This document shows positions 1 to 5,543 of a stretch of DNA of 5,543 nucleotides, one piece after another (positions within the stretch are counted from its first letter, which is position 1; the number at the start of each line of letters is the position of its first letter). The stretch covers positions 1 through 5,543 of the forward strand of contig WRFJ01000065.1 of NCBI GenBank assembly GCA_009778865.1. Direction: 5' to 3'. This DNA is from Chloroflexota bacterium. GTDB lineage: Bacteria > Chloroflexota > Dehalococcoidia > Dehalococcoidales > WRFJ01. The notes beneath the pieces were generated by a model that was not told the DNA's origin, did not search any database, and was given only the letters and a program-made list of their open reading frames with translations. The translations under genes and the position numbers were made by a program.

Positions 1-625
1 CGTCCTTTAAACGGGCTTGTCTTATCTCGTTTAATTGAAAAGTAAGAAAATCAACTTGTTTTGAGCGTTCTTGAGCAGTCGCCTGCAAGCTTTTATAATA
101 TTCTATATTTGCTTTGAGAGTTTTATAATGCTCACCATACTCAGCACTTTGTGCGGTGCTTAAGCTAAATCTGTCTAATATTTCTAAATGGCTGGCGGTA
201 TTTAATAAAGATAAATGATCACTTTGCCCGTGGATATCCACCAAAAGGCTGCCCACTTCTTGCATGACGGTGCGCGAACATATATCACCATTTATCCTAA
301 AAGATGAGCGACCGGCTCTTTTTATCTCGCAGGCCAGCACCAACTGTCCGAAAGCATCTACAGATAAACCTTTATTTTGCAGTAATTTATTTATTTTTGC
401 ACGACGGCTGCCACTCGTCGTAAAGAGGCCGTTTATTTTAGCGCTGTCGGCGCTACTTTTAATTAGTTCGTCGTCGGTCTTTCCCAGTATTAAAGCGGCC
501 AAAGCATCAGCTATCAAGCTTTTTCCGGCGCCAGTTTCACCGCTAAGCACATTAAGACCGCTGCTGGGCATAAAAAGCAGGGAAGATATGATAGCAAAAT
601 TTTCTACTTTCAGTTCTAAAAGCAT
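1..625 (-). CDS. recN: DNA repair protein RecN, N-terminal part (cut by left edge)
   Basis: RecN is an SMC-like cytosolic ATPase that acts in recombinational repair of double-strand breaks. The reading frame runs open for 208 codons from ATG at 625 to the left edge. The family is usually about 550-570 residues, so roughly the first third is present. It starts MLLELKVENFAII, the normal RecN opening. It has a Walker A P-loop GETGAGKS at residues 29-36, a GRSSFRING stretch near 105-113 and the Q-loop-like motif DIHGQSDH at 130-137. A helical stretch then begins, as expected for the coiled-coil arm. The start is supported by a Shine-Dalgarno AAGGA at 632-636, six bases upstream. The Walker B and signature motifs lie off the window. 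It is divergent from the hemolysin III gene, without the argR neighbour common in Bacillota, although the downstream side cannot be seen. Nothing visible is broken. Confidence 0.95.
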   Translation of the reverse strand, partial: MLLELKVENFAIISSLLFMPSSGLNVLSGETGAGKSLIADALAALILGKTDDELIKSSADSAKINGLFTTSGSRRAKINKLLQNKGLSVDAFGQLVLACEIKRAGRSSFRINGDICSRTVMQEVGSLLVDIHGQSDHLSLLNTASHLEILDRFSLSTAQSAEYGEHYKTLKANIEYYKSLQATAQERSKQVDFLTFQLNEIRQARLKD

Positions 626-646
626 ATGTTTTCCTTACTTGTAAAG

Positions 647-655
647 ATTCTATCA
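647..655 (-). promoter_or_regulatory. recN: Putative extended -10 promoter of recN
   Basis: Read on the minus strand, the sequence is TGATAGAAT, an extended -10 (TGn) followed by TAGAAT, close to the sigma-70 consensus TATAAT. A weak -35 (TTGTTT) lies 19 bases further upstream. Transcription would start near 640 and give a leader of about 15 bases holding the AAGGA ribosome binding site at 632-636. No LexA/SOS-box palindrome was recognised in the 92-base gap. This is a motif match by eye only. Confidence 0.45.
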
Positions 656-703
656 TAAACAGCAGTTTAGGAAACAACTTCTTAGGTATTTCATTATCTT
701 TTT

Positions 704-712
704 TGGTATACT
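704..712 (+). promoter_or_regulatory. trhA: Putative extended -10 promoter of the hemolysin III gene, next to its ATG
   Basis: TGGTATACT is an extended -10 (TGn) plus TATACT, differing from TATAAT at one base. No convincing -35 lies 16-18 bases upstream, which extended -10 promoters tolerate. A start about seven bases beyond the element falls at or within a couple of bases of the ATG at 718. The transcript would therefore have essentially no leader. Confidence 0.45.
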
Positions 713-717
713 AATTA

Positions 718-1359
718 ATGCACATTAAACGTAATGAACTTATTTCTGCTCTTACCCACTTGACAGGTGCTGTTGGCCTAGCTATTGGTGCAGTATTTTT
801 GCTTATAGCCTGTCAGGGACGCGGCGATATGATTACCATATGTCTTATATATACTGTCTGCGGTCTTCTGATGTTTTTAGCTTCATTTTTTTATCATGCG
901 CAAAAGCAACAGGAAAACCAAAATAATATATGGCGTAAGCTTGATCATATAGCGATATTTATTATGATTGCCGGTTCTTATACGGCTTTATGTCATATAT
1001 ATTTGCCGCCTGTTACTGCCATGTGGCTTATTATTGCTCAATGGCTGCTGGTAGCTTTCGGTGTTTTTTACAAGATTTTTTGGATCAAAGGACCGCGCTT
1101 TCTTTCTTCTCTTATATATCTGCTGATGGGCTGGATGATAATTATCCCGTTAGGTGATCTGCTTGATTCTATGAATGCTTTAAAATTATGGCTTTTGATA
1201 AGCGGCGGTTTAGCTTATACTGTGGGCGCTGTACTATATGCTTTAAAAAAACCCAATTTTATACCGAGTTTCTTTGCTTTCCACGAAGTGTTTCATATTT
1301 TCGTACTGTTGGGAGCGGCTTTACATTGGGCGGTTATATATATAGGTTTGTCTGGTTAA
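718..1359 (+). CDS. trhA: Hemolysin III family (PAQR-like) membrane protein TrhA
   Basis: This is an integral cytoplasmic-membrane protein of the hemolysin III/YqfA branch of the PAQR superfamily, linked in bacteria to membrane-fluidity homeostasis. The hemolysin name is historical and does not establish a toxin. It has 213 residues, the normal family length, and seven hydrophobic segments at about 12-32, 38-58, 77-95, 100-120, 128-146, 157-176 and 190-211. The family metal-site residues are present: SFFYH (Ser56, His60), LDHIAI (Asp76, His77) and HEVFH (His189, His193), with His203 beyond. The opening RNELISALTHLTGA matches the usual N-terminus. An in-frame TAA at 712-714 is followed by TTA and then the ATG, so no earlier start exists. 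The next Met (residue 38) would delete helix 1. There is no Shine-Dalgarno upstream. It is divergent from recN and convergent with the hydrogenase operon, so it is probably monocistronic. The family call is firm; the cellular role is inferred from the family. Confidence 0.93.
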   Translation: MHIKRNELISALTHLTGAVGLAIGAVFLLIACQGRGDMITICLIYTVCGLLMFLASFFYHAQKQQENQNNIWRKLDHIAIFIMIAGSYTALCHIYLPPVTAMWLIIAQWLLVAFGVFYKIFWIKGPRFLSSLIYLLMGWMIIIPLGDLLDSMNALKLWLLISGGLAYTVGAVLYALKKPNFIPSFFAFHEVFHIFVLLGAALHWAVIYIGLSG

Positions 1360-1412
1360 CGTTGCTTAGCCATGCAGGCCATATATAAATATAAAATGGG
1401 AAAAGTCTAATT

Positions 1413-1474
1413 GCCCCGTTAATGATAAAATCATTGCGTAACACTAATGTTTTTCTTTAAATACACAACGGGGT
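1413..1474. repeat. GC-rich inverted repeat enclosing a small hairpin
   Basis: CCCCGTT (1414-1420) and AACGGGG (1467-1473) are exact complements. A G-T wobble pair at 1413/1474 extends the stem. Inside it, AATGAT-aaa-ATCATT (1421-1435) forms a perfect six-base stem that abuts the left arm. The arms stand out as GC blocks in an AT-rich background. It could be a transcribed structured element, part of a bidirectional termination zone, or chance. One copy is seen in this window. Confidence 0.35.
1432..1458 (+). terminator. Weak candidate terminator downstream of trhA
   Basis: CATTG (1432-1436) can pair with TAATG (1445-1449), using one G-T pair, and TTTTTCTTT (1450-1458) follows directly. The stem is short and AT-rich, so stability would be low. 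It shares CATT with the competing hairpin at 1421-1435. It is in the right place, about 75 bases after the trhA stop codon, but it is far from a textbook intrinsic terminator. Confidence 0.2.
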
Positions 1475-1614
1475 CTGCGATTTATAAAAATGGTTTCGGT
1501 TATTCACTTTGAACACCAAACTATTTAGCGGCGTTATTTAATGACAATGGCTAACTGATGAAGATCATCATTATTGTGCGTAAGAAGCAGTGTCTAAAGT
1601 GATAAATGCAGTGC

Positions 1615-3111
1615 TTATAACGTCGTATTTTTTCTTTGTGTTAAATTAAAAGTGCGCAGTATTTCCTGTTTATGATTACGGATATTAATGCTAAGATTAA
1701 GACCGCCGCCTATGGCATGAGTGGAGCAGGAAAGGCATGGGTCATAGGCTCTAAAAGCCATTTCCACTTGATTTAAGAAACCTTCCCTAATATCTGGACC
1801 TTTAACAAAAGCTTTGGCCGCTTTAGTGATTGAAGCACAAATAGGGCCGGCGTTATGCTGCGTAGCTACCAAAAGATTGGCAGCAGTAATAAAGCCTTTT
1901 TCGTCGGTTTTAAAATGATGTAACAGAGTGCCACGGGCAGCCTCAATAGCGCCTATACCTTCTTTTTGCATATTAAAATTCATATTGCGGATATCTTTAC
2001 TGGTAAGCATGGGGTTTTCGGCTATTTCCACCATACTTTCAGAAGCTTGTAAAGCTTCTATCAAACGTGCCCAGTGATAAGCCAAGGTTTGGTTAACTGG
2101 CTTACCGCCTAAAGTTTTGAGCATCTCTTGGTGTTCAATTTGGGCTAGGGTAGTTATCATACCGTCTACAGCGTTAAAGCGCGCCAGAGGTCCTACACGC
2201 AACATACCGGTGTTATTGCCTTCTTCTAAACCGGTCCAGCCGAGTTTTTTGGCAAATGTAAAACGTATATAAGTCCAAGGCTCTACCCATTCTCCAATGT
2301 GGTTTACATAATCTTTGGCAGCAAAACGGTCAATCTCTTGATTTTGACTATTGCCGGTAATGCGCATAGTGTTTTGAGTATCCCCATAGAAATCAAGTTG
2401 ATTTTGCCCGTTTACCATGCACAGGTTATTGACATTTAAACTGTAGGCTGGATTGGCAATAAGTTCTGAAAATTCTTTATTTTTTAATGCCAAATCTTTA
2501 AAGAGACCGATGCTAAATTTAGCAAACTCTAAGTTGTCATAAGCTATTTCTTTTATTTTAACGCGCTCAGCCTCAGTAATGCCGCGCGAACAACCGCCGG
2601 GAAGTCCAGACTCGGGGTGAGGTGGCTTGCTGGCGATAAGACGGATAATACTGCGCACTTTTTTGCGTATCTCAATTACTTTGCGACCAACGTCTATACC
2701 CATTTTATCTACTACGCCTAGGATATTACGAATAGCAGGATCGGCATTTGGCCCCAAAATAAAGTCAGGCGAAGACAGGAAGTAGAAATGAACGTAGTGG
2801 TCTTCGGCCAAAAAAGCATTTAAATGTAAACGGCGGATAAGTTCGGCTGCTGGAGTTGGGCTAACACCAAAAACATTGTCTACAGCTTTGGTAGCGGCAA
2901 TATTATGAGGAGAAGGGCAGACGCCGCAAATGTTGGGCATGATACGCGGCATTTCTTCCACTGGGCGGCCCACCACAAAACGCTCAAAACCGCGCATTTC
3001 CACTACTTGCCAGTATGCATCTTGCACAAAACCTTTTTCATCAAGAAAAATCTCTATTTTACCGTGACCTTCTAGACGGGTAATGGGGTTAATGGTAATA
3101 TTTTGTCCCAT
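1615..3111 (-). CDS. mvhA: [NiFe] hydrogenase large (catalytic) subunit, MvhA-like, group 3c type
   Basis: This is the cytosolic catalytic subunit of an Mvh-type [NiFe] hydrogenase, which splits or forms H2 at a NiFe(CN)2CO site. It has 498 residues, full length or slightly long for the family. TRLEGHGKI at 11-19 holds the conserved Glu14. The L1 motif ICGVC gives Cys62 and Cys65. The L2 motif DPCLSC (457-462) gives Cys459 and Cys462, so all four metal ligands are present. EAARG places the likely active-site arginine at Arg393. After DPCLSCSTH comes a 33-residue tail, which family knowledge says a maturation endopeptidase removes after His465; that enzyme is not in the window. Two oddities are Asn60 where Arg normally precedes ICGxC, and EAARG in place of EAPRG. 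The start has GAGGG at good spacing, inside the last codons of the small-subunit gene; the gap is four bases, suggesting translational coupling. It is the last gene of the operon. The group 3c call rests mainly on the neighbouring mvhD and mvhG. Confidence 0.95.
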   Translation of the reverse strand: MGQNITINPITRLEGHGKIEIFLDEKGFVQDAYWQVVEMRGFERFVVGRPVEEMPRIMPNICGVCPSPHNIAATKAVDNVFGVSPTPAAELIRRLHLNAFLAEDHYVHFYFLSSPDFILGPNADPAIRNILGVVDKMGIDVGRKVIEIRKKVRSIIRLIASKPPHPESGLPGGCSRGITEAERVKIKEIAYDNLEFAKFSIGLFKDLALKNKEFSELIANPAYSLNVNNLCMVNGQNQLDFYGDTQNTMRITGNSQNQEIDRFAAKDYVNHIGEWVEPWTYIRFTFAKKLGWTGLEEGNNTGMLRVGPLARFNAVDGMITTLAQIEHQEMLKTLGGKPVNQTLAYHWARLIEALQASESMVEIAENPMLTSKDIRNMNFNMQKEGIGAIEAARGTLLHHFKTDEKGFITAANLLVATQHNAGPICASITKAAKAFVKGPDIREGFLNQVEMAFRAYDPCLSCSTHAIGGGLNLSINIRNHKQEILRTFNLTQRKNTTL

Positions 3112-3115
3112 AATC

Positions 3116-4078
3116 TTAGCCCTCTTTCTTATCTAAGGCCGAAGTAGGCAGGCAGAAACGGTAAAGATAGCCAGCTAGATCGCCCATTTGGTCAATAATT
3201 TTTTCTATATCTTGGTCTTTGTTAGCATCCAGCATACCGGCTAAAGATGAAATGAAGCGGGCTGGAGCTTGTTCGTGTTCTTCGGTAGCCCCAAAACAGC
3301 CGCGACAAGGCAAGTTTATATTCATACAGGCTTCGCCGCATCCAGTGCGGGTAGCCGGACCGTAACAAAAAATACCTTGTGCCAAAAAACAAATATCGTC
3401 TTTAGCTTCCACGTTATGGATGCGCTTTATTTCTTTTAATTTAATACGCGGCGGCTTAGTGTCGTTGCGCGGACAGGTATCACACAAAGCTTTATGCGGA
3501 GCCAGAGTAGAACCGCGCGGCGGTAGTTTATTTTCCAGCACATTATTGATAGCTTTTAATATTAGATCGGGAGGGGGACAACAACCAGGCAAGAAATAAT
3601 CTATCTCTATTTTATCTTTTAACGGATATACTTTCTTTTGTAAAGCAGGCAGCGTCAGTGTATGGCCGTTAACTATGCTCTCTGTTTGCGGACGTACTTG
3701 GCGAGGATTACAGACAGTAGGAGCGTTTTGATAAGCCCAGTCCATAAAATTACTGTTATCGTGCCAGTTAGCCATACCGGGTACGCCGCCAAAGCAAGCG
3801 CAAGTACCAAAAGCCATCATCAAACGGGCTTTACGACGTAAAAGCTTACCTACATCTTCATTATCGGTGTTGCGTATACTGCCGTTGACTATAACTAGGT
3901 CTATAGAACTATCGGCAACTTCTTCAATATTTTTATATTTATAATCTAAGGCAATAGGCCAGAAAACAATATCTACAGCATTAGCTATTTCCAACAATTT
4001 TTCATTTAAATCAATTATAGCTTCATCACAACCGCCGCAGCCGCTTAGCCAACATATAGCAACTTTTGGTTTGTTCAT
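3116..4078 (-). CDS. mvhG: [NiFe] hydrogenase small subunit, MvhG-like
   Basis: This is the cytosolic electron-transfer subunit that pairs with the MvhA-like protein and wires the NiFe site through three Fe-S clusters. Its 320 residues are normal for MvhG/FrhG. There is no twin-arginine signal, which agrees with a cytoplasmic enzyme. The N-terminal domain has CGGC (Cys14, Cys17), GTCACFGG (Cys93) and PGCCPPP (Cys166/167), which supply the proximal cluster. The C-terminal part has CDTC (199, 202), Cys230, Cys238, Cys247, Cys251 and PCRGCFG (258, 261), enough for the medial and distal [4Fe-4S] clusters. The GPATRTGCGEAC and PCRGCFG segments are typical of F420-type and Mvh-type small subunits. 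The ribosome binding site AGGAG lies seven bases before the ATG and overlaps the mvhD stop codon TAG, so the two are probably coupled. Extra cysteines (9, 95, 123, 309) have no evident role. Confidence 0.95.
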   Translation of the reverse strand: MNKPKVAICWLSGCGGCDEAIIDLNEKLLEIANAVDIVFWPIALDYKYKNIEEVADSSIDLVIVNGSIRNTDNEDVGKLLRRKARLMMAFGTCACFGGVPGMANWHDNSNFMDWAYQNAPTVCNPRQVRPQTESIVNGHTLTLPALQKKVYPLKDKIEIDYFLPGCCPPPDLILKAINNVLENKLPPRGSTLAPHKALCDTCPRNDTKPPRIKLKEIKRIHNVEAKDDICFLAQGIFCYGPATRTGCGEACMNINLPCRGCFGATEEHEQAPARFISSLAGMLDANKDQDIEKIIDQMGDLAGYLYRFCLPTSALDKKEG

Positions 4079-4088
4079 ATCTTTGCTC

Positions 4089-4514
4089 CTATATATTCCA
4101 AGCCTTAGCGGCTTCTTGCGGTTTCAATATTATTGAAGGACCCATTGTTTTAAGGTCGGTGGTAAAATCTTCTATAATTTGATCTATACTGCTGCCATCG
4201 GCATCTAAGCCAAAGAAGTAGCGTATACGACTGCCTTCTATACCGTAAGCCTTTAGTACTTCTCTGAAAAGCATAGTGCGTTTTTTAAATTCTAAATTGC
4301 CGTCCATAAAGTGGCAATCACCTTCATTGCAGCCTAATACCAACACGCCGTCGGCACCTTGGTTAAAAGCTTGCGTTAAGTGTGAGGCGTCTATTTTGCC
4401 GCTGCAGATAAGCGGTATTGCCGAGCCGTTTTGTTTATTAAGCTTGGCTGAGGCAACAGCAAAACCCCAGCTGAATTTACAGGCAAAGCATATAACTTTA
4501 GGTTGATAAGCCAT
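4089..4514 (-). CDS. mvhD: Hydrogenase iron-sulfur adaptor subunit, MvhD/FlpD family
   Basis: This is a small [2Fe-2S] protein that links the hydrogenase small subunit to an HdrA-type flavoprotein in Mvh-Hdr complexes. Its 141 residues are standard. Five cysteines fit the family: Cys9 and Cys12 in ICFACKFSWG, Cys37 in LICSGKID, and Cys62 and Cys67 in LGCNEGDCHF. The stretch GADGVLVLGC before the last pair and the C-terminal MGPS are recognisable family segments. The oddity is at the N-terminus. Lined up without gaps against the methanogen form FCCNWCSYGG, the second CxxC cysteine becomes Ser15 and a new cysteine appears at residue 9, so the CxxC is shifted three residues upstream. The start is ATG 4514, with AGGAAGAAG right after the upstream stop codon, 18 bases from the flavoprotein gene. 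It sits between flavoprotein and small-subunit genes, as expected of an adaptor. Identity is strong; its exact partner is inferred from gene order. Confidence 0.92.
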   Translation of the reverse strand: MAYQPKVICFACKFSWGFAVASAKLNKQNGSAIPLICSGKIDASHLTQAFNQGADGVLVLGCNEGDCHFMDGNLEFKKRTMLFREVLKAYGIEGSRIRYFFGLDADGSSIDQIIEDFTTDLKTMGPSIILKPQEAAKAWNI

Positions 4515-4532
4515 GGCTTTTATCTTCTTCCT

Positions 4533-5543
4533 TTAAGAAAAGGCCTCGGAGGCCGCTTTTATTTTATCTTCTAAATCATCGTATTCCATGTGTCTGGCGC
4601 GGGAGGGACATACGCGTACGCATAAACCGCAACCTTTGCAGCGATGGATATCAGTATCGCTGTATATATCACCATCGCAGTCTTTTAAAGTAGCTGATTG
4701 GTAGTTACAGGCGTAAATGCACATACCGCATCCGCTGCATTTCTGTAGAGTGACTTTAGCTATGGGGATAGTCTTTTGGAAGTCTACCGAGACACAGGCC
4801 CGGCAAGAAGAGCAGGGACCGCAATAACAGCAACGTTTGGCCTCCTCAATGGCTTCTTTGAGAGTATATCCGCGCTCAAAGAGCTGGAAATGCAAACGCT
4901 TTTCTGGCGGAATCCACACTGTTTCCACTGCACTCTTGTGTTGATCGCGCAAAGGCAACTCAAATGGCCTATATTCGCGTTTGCGGCCTTCTCTAAGGTC
5001 CATGCCTCTTAAGTAGCGGTCAATGCTTTCAGCAGCTATTTGACCGCTGTACATACCGTCTACCATAAAACCTATGCGCTGCACGTCACCGCCTACAAAA
5101 ACCTCGGGACGTTTAGCACTCTGGTAAGTTACGGGGTCGACAGTAAGGCGGCCGTTTTCATCTATTAAGCCGTCACGCATCAGCGAAGAGCGGTCGGCCA
5201 TTTGGCCCACAGTAATTAGTAATATGTCGCCAGTCAGGAATATAGAATCGGAAGCATCAAATTTAGGGTTAAAGCCGCTGGTATCAAATACCGAAACGCA
5301 TTTGGGAGCTTGGATGCTCTTAAACTTGCCGCCCTCACCTATAATGCGTCCTACGCCGCGGGAGTAGATGATTTTAATACCCTCTTCCCAGGCTCCGCGT
5401 ATTTCCTCATCGGAAGCAGGTATTTCTTCACGTTTTTCCAAAGCCACCAGTGTAACATCTCCACCCAAACGGCGAGCAGTACGGGCAGCGTCCAAAGCTA
5501 CATTGCCGCCGCCGATGACGATTACTCTTTTGTTTTTAAAGTA
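4533..5543 (-). CDS. NAD(P)-binding FAD/Fe-S oxidoreductase, GltD-like, C-terminal part (cut by right edge)
   Basis: This is the last 336 codons of a flavoprotein of the glutamate-synthase-small-subunit (GltD)/NfnB type, likely the soluble redox partner of the hydrogenase behind it. The frame is open to the right edge. A TTG at 5495 lies inside the Rossmann motif and is not a credible start. In this fragment, VIVIGGGNVALDAARTARRLG (from residue 7) is an NAD(P)H-binding fold. VFVGGDV (148-154), followed by the GQIAAESIDRYL segment, is the C-terminal FAD-binding motif. Then comes a dense cysteine run (238, 239, 241, 244, 247, 250). A two-cluster ferredoxin domain ends the protein: CSGCGMCIYAC (269-279, followed by Asn rather than Pro) and CKGCGLCVRVCP (302-313). 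The N-terminal flavin region is off the window, so HdrA-like or other domains there cannot be excluded. It heads the visible operon, 18 bases before mvhD. A related GltD-like enzyme without a hydrogenase role is the alternative, but the gene order argues against it. Confidence 0.88.
   Translation of the reverse strand, partial: YFKNKRVIVIGGGNVALDAARTARRLGGDVTLVALEKREEIPASDEEIRGAWEEGIKIIYSRGVGRIIGEGGKFKSIQAPKCVSVFDTSGFNPKFDASDSIFLTGDILLITVGQMADRSSLMRDGLIDENGRLTVDPVTYQSAKRPEVFVGGDVQRIGFMVDGMYSGQIAAESIDRYLRGMDLREGRKREYRPFELPLRDQHKSAVETVWIPPEKRLHFQLFERGYTLKEAIEEAKRCCYCGPCSSCRACVSVDFQKTIPIAKVTLQKCSGCGMCIYACNYQSATLKDCDGDIYSDTDIHRCKGCGLCVRVCPSRARHMEYDDLEDKIKAASEAFS

Larger units (their letters stand above)
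1360..1614. other. Convergent intergenic region, no gene seen
   Basis: These 255 AT-rich bases separate the ends of two converging genes. Frames on both strands are closed by frequent stops, and the ATGs I checked open only very short peptides. No tRNA-like fold, insertion-sequence gene or strong GC-rich terminator with a T-run was seen. The region holds the nested inverted repeat at 1413-1474, a weak stem with a T-run near 1432-1458, and a small perfect hairpin TGATGA-aga-TCATCA at 1556-1570 with no T-run on either side. Confidence 0.7.

Noticed and set aside
264..644. Plus-strand open frame of 126 codons
   Set aside because: It lies antisense to the clearly recognisable RecN N-terminus, which has a P-loop and a ribosome binding site. 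Its translation resembles no family.
718..1359. Reading the hemolysin III gene as a toxin or virulence gene
   Set aside because: The family is widespread in harmless bacteria and the sequence is a normal PAQR-type membrane protein. Nothing in the context suggests a toxin.
1188..1388. Plus-strand open frame of 66 codons overlapping the end of trhA
   Set aside because: It is an out-of-frame shadow of the conserved C-terminal helices of the hemolysin III protein, with no ribosome binding site or family features.
1556..1570. Hairpin TGATGA-aga-TCATCA as a terminator for the hydrogenase operon
   Set aside because: The six-base stem is perfect but AT-rich, and no T-run follows on either strand, so it does not fit an intrinsic terminator.
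1434..1583. Short direct repeat TGCGTAA (about 1435-1441 and 1577-1583)
   Set aside because: Seven bases in an AT-rich spacer is within chance, and there is no duplication flanking an insertion.
1615..3111. Reading the large subunit as a complex I (NuoD) or other non-hydrogenase homologue
   Set aside because: All four NiFe-ligating cysteines and the DPCxxCxxH processing motif are present. NuoD-type proteins lack these.
4276..4506. Plus-strand open frame opposite mvhD
   Set aside because: It is antisense to a conserved family gene, and its composition follows the complementary codons.
4776..5012. Plus-strand open frame opposite the flavoprotein gene
   Set aside because: It is antisense to the cysteine-rich and linker regions of the flavoprotein. 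No start signal or recognisable domain was seen.
4533..5495. TTG at 5495 as the start of a complete 320-residue flavoprotein
   Set aside because: The frame continues open to the window edge and the codons upstream encode the first half of the Rossmann motif (VIVIGGGNVA). The gene is truncated by the window, not short.

Overview
The window is bacterial chromosomal DNA of moderate-to-low GC (a little over 40 percent by eye). It probably comes from a strict anaerobe that handles H2. That reading rests on a complete three-subunit cytosolic [NiFe] hydrogenase of the methyl-viologen-reducing (Mvh, group 3c) type, encoded directly behind a ferredoxin-like flavoprotein. recN and a hemolysin III (TrhA/PAQR) gene point to Bacteria rather than a methanogenic archaeon. 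The sequence alone does not fix the phylum.

Layout, left to right. Positions 1-625 (minus) hold the first 208 codons of recN, cut by the left edge. Positions 626-717 are a short divergent promoter region with an extended -10 element on each strand. Positions 718-1359 (plus) hold a complete seven-helix membrane protein of the hemolysin III family, apparently translated without a leader. Positions 1360-1614 are an AT-rich convergent intergenic region with no gene, but with a GC-rich inverted repeat around smaller hairpins. Positions 1615-5543 (minus) are one tight operon, transcribed right to left. Its order is the C-terminal part of an NAD(P)-binding flavin/iron-sulfur oxidoreductase (cut by the right edge), then mvhD-like, mvhG-like and mvhA-like genes, with gaps of 18, 10 and 4 bases.

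How the genes work together. The large subunit (MvhA-like) carries the NiFe site. The small subunit (MvhG-like) carries cysteines for three Fe-S clusters. The MvhD-like protein is the [2Fe-2S] adaptor that passes electrons to a flavoprotein partner. In methanogens that partner is HdrA of the heterodisulfide reductase. Here the adjacent gene encodes a GltD-like pyridine-nucleotide flavoprotein with a C-terminal pair of [4Fe-4S] clusters, and no HdrB or HdrC is visible. The simplest inference is a soluble complex linking H2 to NAD(P)(H) and/or ferredoxin, possibly by flavin-based electron bifurcation. Neither direction nor stoichiometry can be read from sequence. Maturation genes (hyp genes, the large-subunit endopeptidase) are not in the window.

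The points most worth a second look are the hydrogenase-flavoprotein pairing, a changed arginine in the large-subunit L1 motif, a shifted cysteine motif in the MvhD-like protein, the apparently leaderless trhA, and the structured convergent intergenic region.
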